Origin: Iris pallida
Taxonomy: Eukaryota > Streptophyta > Magnoliopsida > Asparagales > Iridaceae
Assembly (NCBI GenBank): GCA_029216955.1
Contig: JANAVB010015600.1
Coordinates: 41,103,211 to 41,167,210 of the forward strand
DNA: 64,000 bases
Direction of reading: 5' to 3'
Below are positions 47,456 to 58,818 of this stretch, in pieces. Both the position numbers and the translations under genes were made by a program. The notes beneath the pieces are model-generated. The model worked only from the letters and a program-made list of their open reading frames with translations. It did no database searches and had not been told where the DNA came from. How positions within the stretch are numbered: the stretch's first letter is position 1; every line of letters begins with the position of its first letter.

Positions 47456-47481
47456 ATATATGTATATATATATGTTATATG

Positions 47482-47513
<32 letters not shown>

Positions 47514-47535
47514 ATATATATATATAGTATATATA

Positions 47536-47575
<40 letters not shown>

Positions 47576-47658
47576 TATATAAAAATATATATATAGATAT
47601 ATATATAGATATATATATTATATATATATATATAAAATATATATATATATATATAGAC

Positions 47659-47742
<84 letters not shown>

Positions 47743-47789
47743 ATATATATATTGTATTAGATTATATATATATATATATATATATAGTA

Positions 47790-47857
<68 letters not shown>

Positions 47858-47975
47858 TATAGATATTTTATATATATATATATATGATATATGAGCATTA
47901 CATAGGCTATAGGCCTATGTAGTAATATTGTATATATATATATATGTAAGTTATATATATATGTGTATATATATA
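46995..47975 (+). repeat. Expanded TA tract with inverted duplication in C 5' LTR
   Basis: Almost pure TA broken by short unique words. CATATAGCCTATGTA followed by TACTCATATATCATATAG occurs at 47136-47173 and 47186-47224, and its reverse complement at 47881-47910. The 3' LTR has this word only once (54774-54812). Reading frames rich in Ile and Tyr here are artefacts. Confidence 0.8.
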
Positions 47976-48059
47976 TTGTATAGAGATAGATACCTATATG
48001 ATATTAGCCTATGGAACCTAATTACTAGCCTATGGCCATTAGGGGCTAACCCTAATTGG

Positions 48060-48880
48060 CCTAATGACCCAAATCCTAACTAGTTGACCCTTGTTGACTA
48101 AGAGTTGACTAAAGTCAACCTTAGGTCAAACTTGACCTATTTAACCTAGAATTGACTAGGATTAACCTAAAATGACTAGTTTAACTAGTCTGGCCATGTT
48201 TGACCTAACTTGACTAGTAGACCTAGTTGACTAGATGATTGACCATTGTTGACCAAAGTCAACTATAGGTCAACCATGACCTAATTGACCTAAAGATGGC
48301 TTGGATGAACATAGAAGGACTTGTTGACTAAGATTTGACTAAACCCTAGGCTATTAACTAGTTGGTTTAGGTTTGACCTATATATATAAGTATAATATTG
48401 TGACTTGGGTTTTGTGGAAAGACCTAGGTAGATTAAGATATGTATGGGGTTAAGTTAGATACTTAGAGTTGAGTCATGACTTGAGATTGGAATATGGGAT
48501 TAGCTTGAATATAGGATTAAGGTTGGTATTATATATATATATGTATTTATATGTGGTATACTTGTATAGGTATTGGTTATACCTTAACCTTGTGGTGTAG
48601 AACCTTAGTTAGTCTAAGTTTGACCTAGACTTGACCTAGATTGATCATGTTGACTAGTATTTGACTAGTCTGACCATTGTTGACCAAAACCCTAGATAGC
48701 TTGACTAGTTTAACTAGAATGTTGACCAAGAGTTGACTTTAACCTAGATTTGACTAACCTTGACTTGTTTGACCTTGTTTGACTTTATTTGACTTAGTTT
48801 GATTTCCTGTGACCTAGTATGACTTCCTGTGACCTAGTTTGACTATTATAGTTGACCAAGAGTTGACTTTTGACCAGATT
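48060..48880 (+). promoter_or_regulatory. W-box (TTGAC) cluster in C 5' LTR
   Basis: More than 30 TTGAC or GTCAA words in about 820 bp by hand count, many as TTGACC or TTGACT. TTGAC is the core of the W-box bound by plant WRKY factors. Copy at 55010-55830; a smaller cluster lies in B (14170-14260) and, reversed, in F (61350-61440). Confidence 0.55.
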
Positions 48881-50190
48881 GACCTAGAATCATGTAGTAT
48901 GCATTGTATACTTATTTTTACCATTTTGGATATATTGTGACTTGTATTGCTCTGATTAGGAGCCATACATCTCTCCTCAGACAGTATATTCTCTTCAGAC
49001 ATTCAGTTATCAGGCGAGTACATTCTCTGACCGTTTCATACTTGCCAGGATTTATATTCTTGCTCTAGATTACTTTACTTGATGCTGACACGATTGTTAT
49101 CACGGATTGGTACTATATGAATCTTTTCATGAGATGTTATCCCTTTCGGGAGCATCAGATACTTTTGTCACGTGTGTTTCACTTACATCACGTATCTTAT
49201 GCTTCTATTATCATGTATCTTCATGTATCAGCTAGTGACTCATGTACTCTCATGATCACCGAGCCTTCATGAATCTTCATGAATCACTCATGTATCACCC
49301 ATTTATGGGCTTATCACGAATCTTAACATAACCTGAAAGGATCCTTGTGTATTGATTGGGGAAACGGGGGAGTAGAAGTGGACATGTGAATAATTCCAAA
49401 GTAGTATAATCATGTGCAAACTCAATAGTATAATCATGTATAAATTCTAGCCATTCATATGCCTATCTTGTACTCTACATCACTAGCCACTTACAGTTCT
49501 CTATATACAGTAGATATTTCCTTTACAGCTATCTCTTTTACTACATGTATCTTCCTTCAGCAGTTCCTGTATTTTACTCTATTGCATACTTTATATTTTC
49601 TATCATACTATGCACTGCGTGAGATGTATTGTGCTCGTTCCTGTCCTGACTGGACCTGTTGAAAATATTACAGAGGATGAGGATGAGGCCCTGGTGTCTA
49701 CCTATTATGGAGCAGGACTAGATGATACTTATGTTGTGGACCCTCAGCAGGATCCACCTGCAGCTGAGGATGTTGCCCCAGTAGTCTATGCTAGTTTAGC
49801 TAGACAGTCTTTTCTATATTATCGTTTTGTCTCACATTCTGAGTTGTATTTTGAGATGTTGAGATGAATAGACTCTTAGACTTATATTGTATTTTGGGTT
49901 GACATTCTGGATGTTATATTATCCTAGACACTTAGACTTATTTCATCTGTTGTACTGTCTCTTGAGTTACCATCTGTCTATCTATCTATCTTTTATTTTT
50001 CTACCCTAGATGTGATTGAGATTGTTTTCTGTTATGTCACCTCCATTCGGAGAGTATATACTGTACAGGTACTTTTAATATTGTTAGATATTTGACCTAG
50101 GACAGCGTTCTACCGTCGACACTACGGCGTAGGCTGGACGTACCCACTTCTCGTGCCCTTTCTCTAGGGTGCGGGTCGTGACACGTTTTT

Positions 50191-50210
50191 AGTGGTGGCC
50201 CATGCAGGTC
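50191..50210 (+). promoter_or_regulatory. Conserved leader block, candidate primer-binding region (C)
   Basis: Same 20-mer, seven bases past the LTR end, as in B, D and E. Confidence 0.6.
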
Positions 50211-51306
50211 GAGTTTATGTAGTGGTATTCGAACTAGAGTATCACTACAGCCTGTGATAGGATTTGAGGAATAGGCTTAGTGAGAGAGGATACTCAATCA
50301 CTGTTATGATACCTTGAGAGATTTCTGGGATAACCCTTGAGAATCTTATTCTGAATTACGATTTAAACTCCTTTTTCCTTGATTGAATTTGATTTTGGAG
50401 GATTCACTGTAGAACTTTGAATCCTGGTGTTAGTTGATGATTTTGAAATTTTTGTAGTTGTTGATTTTAATTTCTTTGTGTTAGATTAATATATTTTATT
50501 TTAAGGTACTCAATCACATTTATGAGAAAATTCTCATCTGTTTCCTGCCATCTAATTCTCTTGCTAATTGCTTTCCCTTGAAATGAACTGTCCCCTCTAT
50601 TTTTGCATCTTGCTCAACCCTTTCTACCAAACTATGTGACTGTATCCCAAACCTTACTTACTCGACATTTTCTCAAATAAAGACTTTATTGAGACCTTCT
50701 AACCTTGACCTTTGATTTGATCGAACCCTAACTATATTCATCTAGTAGCCTATCTATCCCTAGGGCTGTGTTCCTAAATTATTTTTCTAGATTCCTAATT
50801 AATTTTATTCCATGCGTTAACTTGATCTTCTTTAATTTTTGCATCAATTGTCACGTCTTGAACTCCCACTTTCTATTCTAGATCATTGGACGTCCTTTAC
50901 CGTGACATGGATATTCGGAGTGTAATACTAGTTGTTACCTCCCAACAAACTTCACATGTAAGACCTATACTAGCCTACCTTCATGTAGGTATTCCATGTC
51001 CTACTAAAACCCGTCTCCTTGTACTCTATTTCTTGATATGATTTTCTGGCCAAATGGCTAAACTAAAACCTCTACCATGATACTAAATTAATTCTTATTT
51101 CAATTAGAGATCCACCTTGGCTCAATTCTTTCGACCTGGCATGTGATGGTGTTCTGCTTGAATCCTTAAATACTTAACCTTGTACCTTATCTTGAATGCT
51201 TGACCCGATTGGTTAAGGATCTTGGACTATGTATTTTCTTTCATCATTTCCACCCTTACTTATATCTTATGCTACAAAGTTATCCTTAGTTTCACAAGCT
51301 TATCCA

Positions 51307-51412
51307 TTTCGAGCTTGATCATGACATATTTATTGGGTGTGCACCCACTAATATATTGTCTAATCAGAACCGGCGCATGATGGTCTGATCAACCTATTGC
51401 ATTTTGGTTCAC
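51307..51412 (+). other. Non-coding block shared by C and E
   Basis: AGCTTGATCATGACAT, GGGTGTGCACCC, ACTAATATATTGTCTAATCA, GAACCGGCGCATGATGGTCT followed by GATCAACC. Relative to E it has two extra bases in the palindrome but keeps GTGCAC and the stem-forming words. Confidence 0.65.
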
Positions 51413-52388
51413 TTTTCATATATTAATCTACGTGGATGGAGACATAGTTAAACTTGCCCTAGAATCTTATCCGCAACAGCCTTGACAATTCACCTTGGAA
51501 TTATTTTTATCACCTATGAACCTCGTATTCATATCCAATGGAATTAAATTTAATCATGACCTGGATCTTCATCATTGGATGCTAGTGCCCATACTTGATT
51601 TCATTGATTTCCCATCTTGCCCAACTCTTGATTTACCCTGAAATTGATCAACTTAGATCGTGTCAAGACTAAAATCTATTTGTGATTGTTCGTACCTAAT
51701 TTTTCAATTTTACTACTTTATGGAATAGTAAACCTTTTAATGATTTCTCAGTTACTTGTTAATGACCAATTTTCATATAGGATGGTAGACGGCCCTATAG
51801 CCTTGATGATTGTTGTTCCCTTACCTTCCCAATTAGGACACCCTAGATTGCTTGTACGTTTTGATACCATAGGACAGTCTTGATCTAGAATGACTAGTGC
51901 ACCTAGATGAGACCATAGGCTGTCCCATTTAACCTATTCCCCTGGTACCACTATTGCATCACAATTTTCGGTTCAATTTAGGCCATAGACCTTTCCCACT
52001 CTAAATTATGATCATCTTAGGTACATTACCGTGACTTTTAAATTTGGAGCACAAGACTAGTTGTTTTCTCAAAACTAATTTCACATACATGACCTAGACA
52101 TAACACTCTACACCCATGACCTTAGTGTTCCACTCAGGCATACCATCGTGTGCTTCATTTGCTTAGTACGATTTTCCTGACCCGAGGCTCCATCCTGATT
52201 TACCCCATGGAGTTACTTTTGATTTCGATTTGAATTAAGGACACCTTATGACCTAAAACTGCCAGCCAATTTTGGACATGACCCAGTATAGTCTGCCACC
52301 CATATTTTACTTGTTGACCTTGTATGTTGCTAGGTAGTAGCTTCGACCCTGATTGTTGGAGGTTTGACCTAGGAGGAGTACGACCATC

Positions 52389-52427
52389 TAAATTTCGAGG
52401 ACGAAATTATTTTAAGGAGGGTAGACT
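52389..52427 (+). promoter_or_regulatory. Pre-PPT hairpin and polypurine tract of C
   Basis: AATTTCGAGGACGAAATT stem-loop, then TTAAGGAGGGTAGA before the LTR at 52428. Kept although the element has no genes, as expected if it is needed in cis. Confidence 0.75.
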
Positions 52428-54719
52428 TGTAACACCCAATTTTCTGAAATTAGAGTATTTTTGAAAATTTATTATTTTTATTATTTATTAATGGTGTTTT
52501 AGTCATGATATGATTTTTGGTGATTATTAGTGTAATTAAAACTATTTCTAAGTCATGACTTATGACTTTGTGATTTTATTAGTATAACCCTAGTGTAAAC
52601 CCTAGTTATTCCTTAACCTAGAAGTTGCCATGACCATGTGAGCCTAGCCATAGGCTTAGAACATCAAGTTAGTGATTTTAGCCAAAAAGGGTATTTTGGT
52701 AATTTACTAGATTTTATTTGAGATTATGTGTTTTTAATATTATTTAATTATTGTTAAGTACCATGATTGTTCCTAACCTAGTTTACCCTAATCTAGAAGT
52801 TAGCCACTAACCTAGAAGCTAGAGGATAGATATTAGTCATTGGTTAAAGTAGGGAAAATATCTAGATATTACTTTTTAGATATTTTAGAAAAACCTAAAT
52901 ATCTATTCCCTTAGTCAAAGACTTAGGGGCTAAGCTAGCAAGGTGGAAGGGACCTAAATATCAATCCTACACCCCCCCATGGCAGCCAACCCATGCCCCC
53001 ATCCTATATGCACACACCCCTTCATTCATGCTTCCTTTTCATTTCACAAAAACTTAGTTTTCTACACAACTTCACACCTTCACCATTTAACCAAATTAGC
53101 TCCAAATTGAGCCTAATTTCTTGCATTGGAACCCCCTACCATTGAGGATGCTAAGGGAGGCTAGCTAGTAAGGTTGAAGATCAATTTGGCCATCTCAAGT
53201 GAAGAGGACACCCCCTCCCCCCAAAACCTTATTTTTATTGAGTTTTCACTCAATAGGTAAACACTCACAAAACCTATTAAGATTGTGTTTTCTCTCCATG
53301 GTTGCATGCATATAGGTATACCCTAGCTGTGGGTCAAGTTTGGTAGGATATGGATTGGGTTTGGTGTCCGTATCGGACACGTATCTGTGTATTTAATTAA
53401 GTGTTTGGTGAAATGTCACTATGGTTTGAAAGTTGTTATTTTCCAAAACAAATTACACATTTGGGTAGCCCTTAGCATGCTGATCACGAAACACTAGGAC
53501 AGAGAACAATTTAGATTCTTTTTCGTGTCCAAATCGGACACGAACCCATGTTTTTGCACTGTACACTGACACAGAAAATCCACTGCTACTCGACCCTATT
53601 TTCTCTCTCCTCACGCCACGTGGACACGTGCCATTTGGCACAGAGCTGGGGGCAACCTCTGACATGCCCCCCTCAAGTATCACGGCTTCTTGTGTCGTGT
53701 CGAGGAAGTTCTGACATGAACATGAGATTTACACTGAACTGTGCACACCGCACAGTGGACACTTTGCACGTGTCGTGTCGTACGGACACGCCACGTGGGC
53801 TTCTCGTGATGACACGAGGAGGTAGCCCATCATGTGGTGAACACATGGACACAAGCATGAGACGTGTCGTGTCCTGTGTCGCGAACACGAGGCACTTGAA
53901 CCCGTGCACGACGCGGTCTGAACACGCGCATCAGTCGTGTTTTTCACGACTGATACGGATCTCGTATCGTGTCCTGGAGTGACGTGGACACGGGGCAAGC
54001 ACTTGGACACGTGCACAACCACTAGGTGAACCTTCATGCACGAGCACGAGACACGTGAGTGTGTGTGTCGTGTCCTAGAGTGAGTTGCACACGTGCACGA
54101 CACTGTATATATGTGTGTGTATCAGTGTTTACCCGATTGGGTTTCCAGTGAGTTGGACACGTCGTGTCGTGTCTAGACTCTGTGTCAGGCACCCTAGATG
54201 CTACGGGACACTGTGGGACACGTTTACCAACCAAGTGTTGGGGACCTTGGTCGGGTTTGAGGTCGAAATTGGGTTTACCCACTGTACAAATCCACAGTCC
54301 CATTTTTCCAGAATTTAGGATATTTCCAGTTTTAAAAAAAAAAACGAATTTCAAAATGGTTTTTAATGTTATATATACATGTATTAATATGTATTAGTGT
54401 TGTATATACATGTATATATGTATGTGTGTGTGTAGATGGGAATTGGGTATATTTACGTGGGTATTTGTGAAGATATGTGTGTATATATACATAGGTATAT
54501 ATATGTGTGTTTTGTGTGTGTGAGTGTGTTCCCAAAAATCAGTTTCTGAGATTTCAGAACACCCCCCCCCCCCCCCGTATCCAGTGGGTCTCACTGTCTC
54601 TCCATCTCTCTCATGCACTCTCTCCCTTCCTCTCTCTTTCTATATATATGTATTGTAGTTATATAAGTTTTGTATATATATATATATATGTTATATATAT
54701 ATTGTATTAGATTATATAT

Positions 54720-54756
<37 letters not shown>

Positions 54757-54824
54757 AATATATATATATATATACTATATGATATATGAGTATTACATAG
54801 GCTATAGGCCTATGTAGTAATATT

Positions 54825-54878
<54 letters not shown>

Positions 54879-57120
54879 AAGTTATATATATGTGTATATA
54901 TATATATTGTATAGAGATAGATACCTATATGATATTAGCCTATGGAACCTAATTACTAGCCTATGGCCATTAGGGGCTAACCCTAATTGACCTAATGACC
55001 CAAATCCTAACTAGTTGACCCTTGTTGACTAAGAGTTGACTAAAGTCAACCTTAGGTCAAACTTGACCTATTTAACCTAGAATTGACTAGGATTAACCTA
55101 AAATGACTAGTTTAACTAGTCTGGCCATGTTTGACCTAACTTGACTATTAGACCTAGTTGACTAGATGATTGACCATTGTTGACCAAAGTCAACTATAGG
55201 TCAACCATGACCTAATTGACCTAAAGATGGCTTGGATGAACATAGAAGAACTTGTTGACTAAGATTTGACTAAACCCTACGCTATTAACTAGTTGGTTTA
55301 GGTTTGACCTATATATATAAGTATATTATTGTGGCTTGGGTTTTGTGGAAAGACCTATGTAGATTAAGATATGTATGGGGTTAAGTTAGATACTTAGAGT
55401 TGAGTCATGACTTGAGATTGGAATATGGGATTAGCTTGAATACAGGATTAAGGTTGGTATTATATATATATATATATATGTATTTATATGTGGTATACTT
55501 GTATAGGTATTGGTTATACCTTAATCTTGTGGTGTAGAACCTTAGTTAGTCTAAGTTTGACCTAGACTTGACCTAGATTGATCATGTTGACTAGTATTTG
55601 ACTAGTCTGACCATTGTTGACCAAAACCCTAGATAGCTTGACTAGTTTGACTAAAATGTTGACCAAGAGTTGACTTTAACCTAGATTTGACTAACCTTGA
55701 CTTGTTTGACCTTGTTTGACTTTATTTGACTTAGATTGATTTTCTGTGACCTAGTATGACTTCCTGTGACCTAGTTTGACTATTAGAGTTGACCAAGAGT
55801 TGACTTTTGACCAGATTGACCTAGAATCATGTAGTATGCATTGTATACTTATTTTTACCATTTTGGATATATTGTGACTTGTATTGCTCTGATTAGGAGC
55901 CATACATCTCTCCTCAGACAGTATATTCTCTTCAGACATTCAGTTATCAGGCGAGTACATTCTCTGACCGTTTCATACTTGCCAGGATTTATATTCTTGC
56001 TCTAGATTACTTTACTTGATGCTGACACGATTGTTATCACGGATTGGTACTATATGGATCTTTTCATGAGATGTTATCCCTCTCGGGAGCATCAGATACT
56101 TTTGTCACGTGTGTTTCACTTACATCATGTATCTCATGCTTCTATTATCATGTATCTTCATGTATCAGCTAGTGACTCATGTACTCTCATGATCACCGAG
56201 CCTTCATGAATCTTCATGAATCACTCACGTATCACCCATTTATGGGCTTATCACGAATCTTAACATAACCTGAATGGATCCTTGTGTATTGATTGGGGAA
56301 ATGGGGGAGTAGAAGTGGACATGTGAATAATTCTAAAGTAGTGTAATCATGTGCAAACTCAGTAGTGTAATTATGTATAAATTCTAGCCATTCACATGCC
56401 TATCTTGTACTCTACATTACTAGCCACTTACAGTTCTCTATATACAGTAGATATTTCCTTTACAGCTATCTCTTTTACTACATGTATCTTCCTTCAGCAG
56501 TTCCTGTATTTTACTCTATTGCATGCTTTATATTTCCTATCATACTATGCACTGTGTGAGATGTATTGTGCTCGTTCCTGTCCTGACTGGACCTGTTGAA
56601 AATATTACAGAGGATGAGGATGAGGCCCTGGTGTCTACCTATTATGGAGCAGGACTAGATGATACTTATGTTATGGACCCTCAGCAGGATCCACCTGTAG
56701 CTGAGGATGTTGCCCCAGTAGTCTAGGCTAGTTTAGCTAGACAGTCTTTTCTATATTATCATTTTGTCTCACATTCTGAGTTGTATTTTAAGATGTTGAG
56801 ATGTATAGACTCTTAGACTTATATTGTATTTTGGGTTGACATTCTGGATGTTATATTATCCTAGACACTTAGACTTATTTCATCTATTGTACTGTCTCTT
56901 GAGTTACCATCTGTCTATCTATCTATCTTTCATTTTTCTACCCTAGATGTGATTGAGATTGTTTTCTGTTATGTCACCTCCATTCGGAGAGTATATACTG
57001 TACATGTACTTTTAATATTGTTAGATATTTGACCTAGGACAGCGTTCTACCGTCGACACTGCGGCGTAGGCTGGACGTACCCACTTCTCGTGCCCTTACT
57101 CTAGGGTGCGGGTCGTGAAA
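52428..57120 (+). repeat. Element C 3' LTR
   Basis: 4693 bp, uninterrupted. GTGTC/GACAC-rich tract 53360-54230, a C-run near 54563-54578, TA tract 54670-54895 (shorter than in the 5' LTR), TTGAC cluster 55010-55830. It ends GCGGGTCGTGAAA, one base different from the 5' LTR end. Confidence 0.92.
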
Positions 57121-57125
57121 CCCCC

Positions 57126-57261
57126 ATTCGGGGAGTATAAACTGTTTAGCCTTATATTGTTAGATGTATGAGACCTAGGACAGCGTTCTACCGCCGACAC
57201 TACGGCGTAGGCTGGACGTACCAACGTCTCGTGCCCTTACTCTAGGGTGCGGGTCGTGACA
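57126..57261 (+). repeat. Element B 3' LTR, part 2
   Basis: The last 136 bp of the LTR interrupted at 24118: ATTCGGGGAGTATAAACTGT through GCGGGTCGTGACA, matching 15348-15482. It includes the U5 hairpin CCGCCGACACTACGGCG. Confidence 0.92.
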
Positions 57262-57266
57262 CATCT

Positions 57267-57690
57267 TGCTAGTAACTAGGCTTGTGATAACCCTAGTCAG
57301 TTAAAGTATCAAGCCGTACTTTTTGCTTGGCCGTAAATGTTGGATGGAGTCCAATCCTGTCTAGTCTTGTCTAGATCCAGTACATGGCTATCTCTGGACA
57401 TGCTTGCTTACACTTTACTCTTAGCAATAAATGGCTATAGACCTGGTTCTGTTCAGGCGAAGGGTTACAACCCCGGTCCTTGTTTGATTTAAGGATTGTA
57501 ACCTGGCTTCCGGAATAGTTCCTCCTCCTCTCGTCATTTGTTGCCTTATTTACATTTCATGTTTTCCTATTATTATTCTTGTTCATGTTCTGACATGCTG
57601 GTTTTAGTTCTTAAGTGAAGCCTCCCTTGTGGCACTTGCTCTTTCTGGGGTCTAAACCAGCTGGTTTTGTATGGCCAGATTTCGAAACAG
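57267..57690 (+). repeat. Element A, LTR part 2
   Basis: It continues element A after B: TGCTAGTAACTAGGCTTGTG, one hairpin unit (GGGTTACAACCCC ... GGATTGTAACC, 57458-57505) and CTTTCTGGGGTCT, aligned with 37585-38460 of D. It stops at 57690, where the CACTA element begins; the rest lies beyond the window. Confidence 0.75.
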
Positions 57691-57709
57691 AACTACTAAA
57701 ATTTGCTCA

Positions 57710-57935
57710 ATTAGCGACATAAATTTAGCGACATTCGTAAAACGTCGCTAAATTGTGGACATTAGCGACGTATAATTGAAACGTCGCTAACAGTCGCTAC
57801 TAGCGATGAAAATAGCGACGTGACAACGACGTATATTAGTTACATGAGCTAGTTGTCGCGAAACGTCGCTATGACGCCGCTAATAGCGACTAATTTAGCG
57901 ACGTTAGTATGAACGTCACTAAATTCTAATTAAAT
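57710..57935 (+). repeat. CACTA subterminal repeats
   Basis: Repeated TTAGCGAC / TAGCGACG words and their complements CGTCGCTAA and GTCGCTA, at least a dozen in about 225 bp. Such arrays bind the transposition protein of En/Spm-type elements. Confidence 0.75.
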
Positions 57936-58049
57936 TAAATCCCCCCCGATTCATTTTCCCTCCACATTTTACTCTCTCACTCTCTCCTTCCGGCGCTCTC
58001 ACTCTCACTCTCTCCGGCGACTCTCCTCCCTCTCCGGTACGTGACTCCC

Positions 58050-58480
58050 TCTCTCTCTCTCTATTTTGGTTGTTGGCGGTTGGGGGGTGCTGGTGGCTCG
58101 GAGGGAGGGGCAGGAGGGGGTGCGGGTGGTTGGGGGTGAGAAATGGTTGGAGGTGGCTGGGGTGGTGTGGCAGGGGGTGAGGGCGGCCGGGGGTGAGGAG
58201 GTGGGGCTAGGGGAAGGGAAGGGTTAGGGTTCGGGTTAGGGGTGGGTGTGTGGGGGGGGGAGGGACGGGACGGGGGAGGGCCGGGGGGTTGGGGGGAGGG
58301 GAGGTTTATGGTAAGGGTTCGAGTTAGGGTTAAGGGTGGTTGGTGGGGGAGGAGAGCAGAGGGTGGAAAGGGCTGGGGAGGGGAGGGGGGCTGGTGGAGG
58401 GAGGGGTTAGGGATAGGGTTCGGGTTAGGATTAGGGGTGGTGTAGGAGGGTGAAGGGGGGCTGGGTCAGGGGCACCGATA
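58050..58480 (+). other. G-rich leader of the CACTA element
   Basis: Very G-rich plus strand with recurring GGGTTAGGGTT / GGGTTCGGGTTAGG words and long G-runs. No protein-like frame. Probably part of the 5' leader or first intron of the transposase gene. A likely splice acceptor TTTGCAG lies at 58802-58808. Confidence 0.55.
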
Positions 58481-58818
58481 GTGCCAAAAAATCTGATAAT
58501 TTAGTAATAATTATTTGTTTTTCGACACCGAAAAAATCTGATACTCCGATTCAAAACCATTGATAGTGCCGATATTTGTAACACGTAGTTTTGTTGGTTG
58601 GTTAATGCCGTCATCTATTTTCCTTGATCCCGATACTCATAGGAATGGTCCCGAGTCACGGCCGTACGTCGGGTTGGGACCTTCTTGCTGCTCGTGGGGT
58701 TGGAGGGTCTGCTGCTCGGGGTGGGGCCCCTAGGGGCTCGCAGTATATACGTATGTATGTAGTATGTAGTATATTCGTTTTAGTTTTGAAGTTTATTCAT
58801 ATTTGCAGTTATCTAGAA

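Larger units (their letters stand above)
46925..50183 (+). repeat. Element C 5' LTR, part 2
   Basis: It continues from CTCATGCACTCTC. It holds about 1 kb of TA-rich repeat (46995-47975), a dense TTGAC cluster (48060-48880), the conserved CCTGACTGGACCTGTTGAAA stretch (about 49644) and ends GCGGGTCGTGACA. It is longer than the matching part of the 3' LTR because of the TA tract. Confidence 0.9.
50184..52427 (+). other. Element C interior, non-coding
   Basis: 2244 bp with no gag, protease, reverse transcriptase or integrase trace. The first ~400 bp resemble the B leader (TAGTGGTATTCGAAC, GAGTATCACTACAGCCTG, AAGGTACTCAATCACATT). 51307-51412 is the block shared with E. It ends with the pre-PPT hairpin and polypurine tract. 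The 65-codon frame at 51686-51883 is not protein-like. Confidence 0.8.
24119..57120 (+). mobile_element. Element C: large non-coding LTR retrotransposon (LARD-like) with nested D and E
   Basis: Flanked by CCCCC (24114-24118 and 57121-57125). Without D and its duplicated TCTCT it is 12,354 bp: 5' LTR 24119-26276 plus 46925-50183 (5417 bp), interior 50184-52427 (2244 bp) and 3' LTR 52428-57120 (4693 bp). The interior has a leader like that of B and a proper polypurine tract but no gag or pol, so it must have used proteins from a relative such as B. Its 3' end reads GTGAAA instead of GTGACA. Confidence 0.9.
11835..57261 (+). mobile_element. Element B: Ty3/gypsy chromovirus (Tekay/Del-like) with nested C, D and E
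   Basis: Flanked by CATCT (11830-11834 and 57262-57266). Removing C and its duplicated CCCCC leaves a 12,420-bp element: 5' LTR 11835-15482 (3648 bp), interior 15483-20551, and 3' LTR 20552-24118 plus 57126-57261 (3703 bp). The first bases of the 5' LTR are TATCAC where the 3' LTR has TGTCAC, a G-to-A change. gag-pol order and a C-terminal chromodomain-like region place it in the plant chromoviruses. It sits inside the LTR of A. Confidence 0.92.

Noticed and set aside
46845..47898. Several Ile/Tyr-only reading frames
   Set aside because: Translation of TA microsatellite; no protein meaning.
51686..51883. Possible env-like or accessory gene in the interior of C
   Set aside because: Short frame without signal peptide or membrane pattern beyond composition; region is full of stops in all frames.
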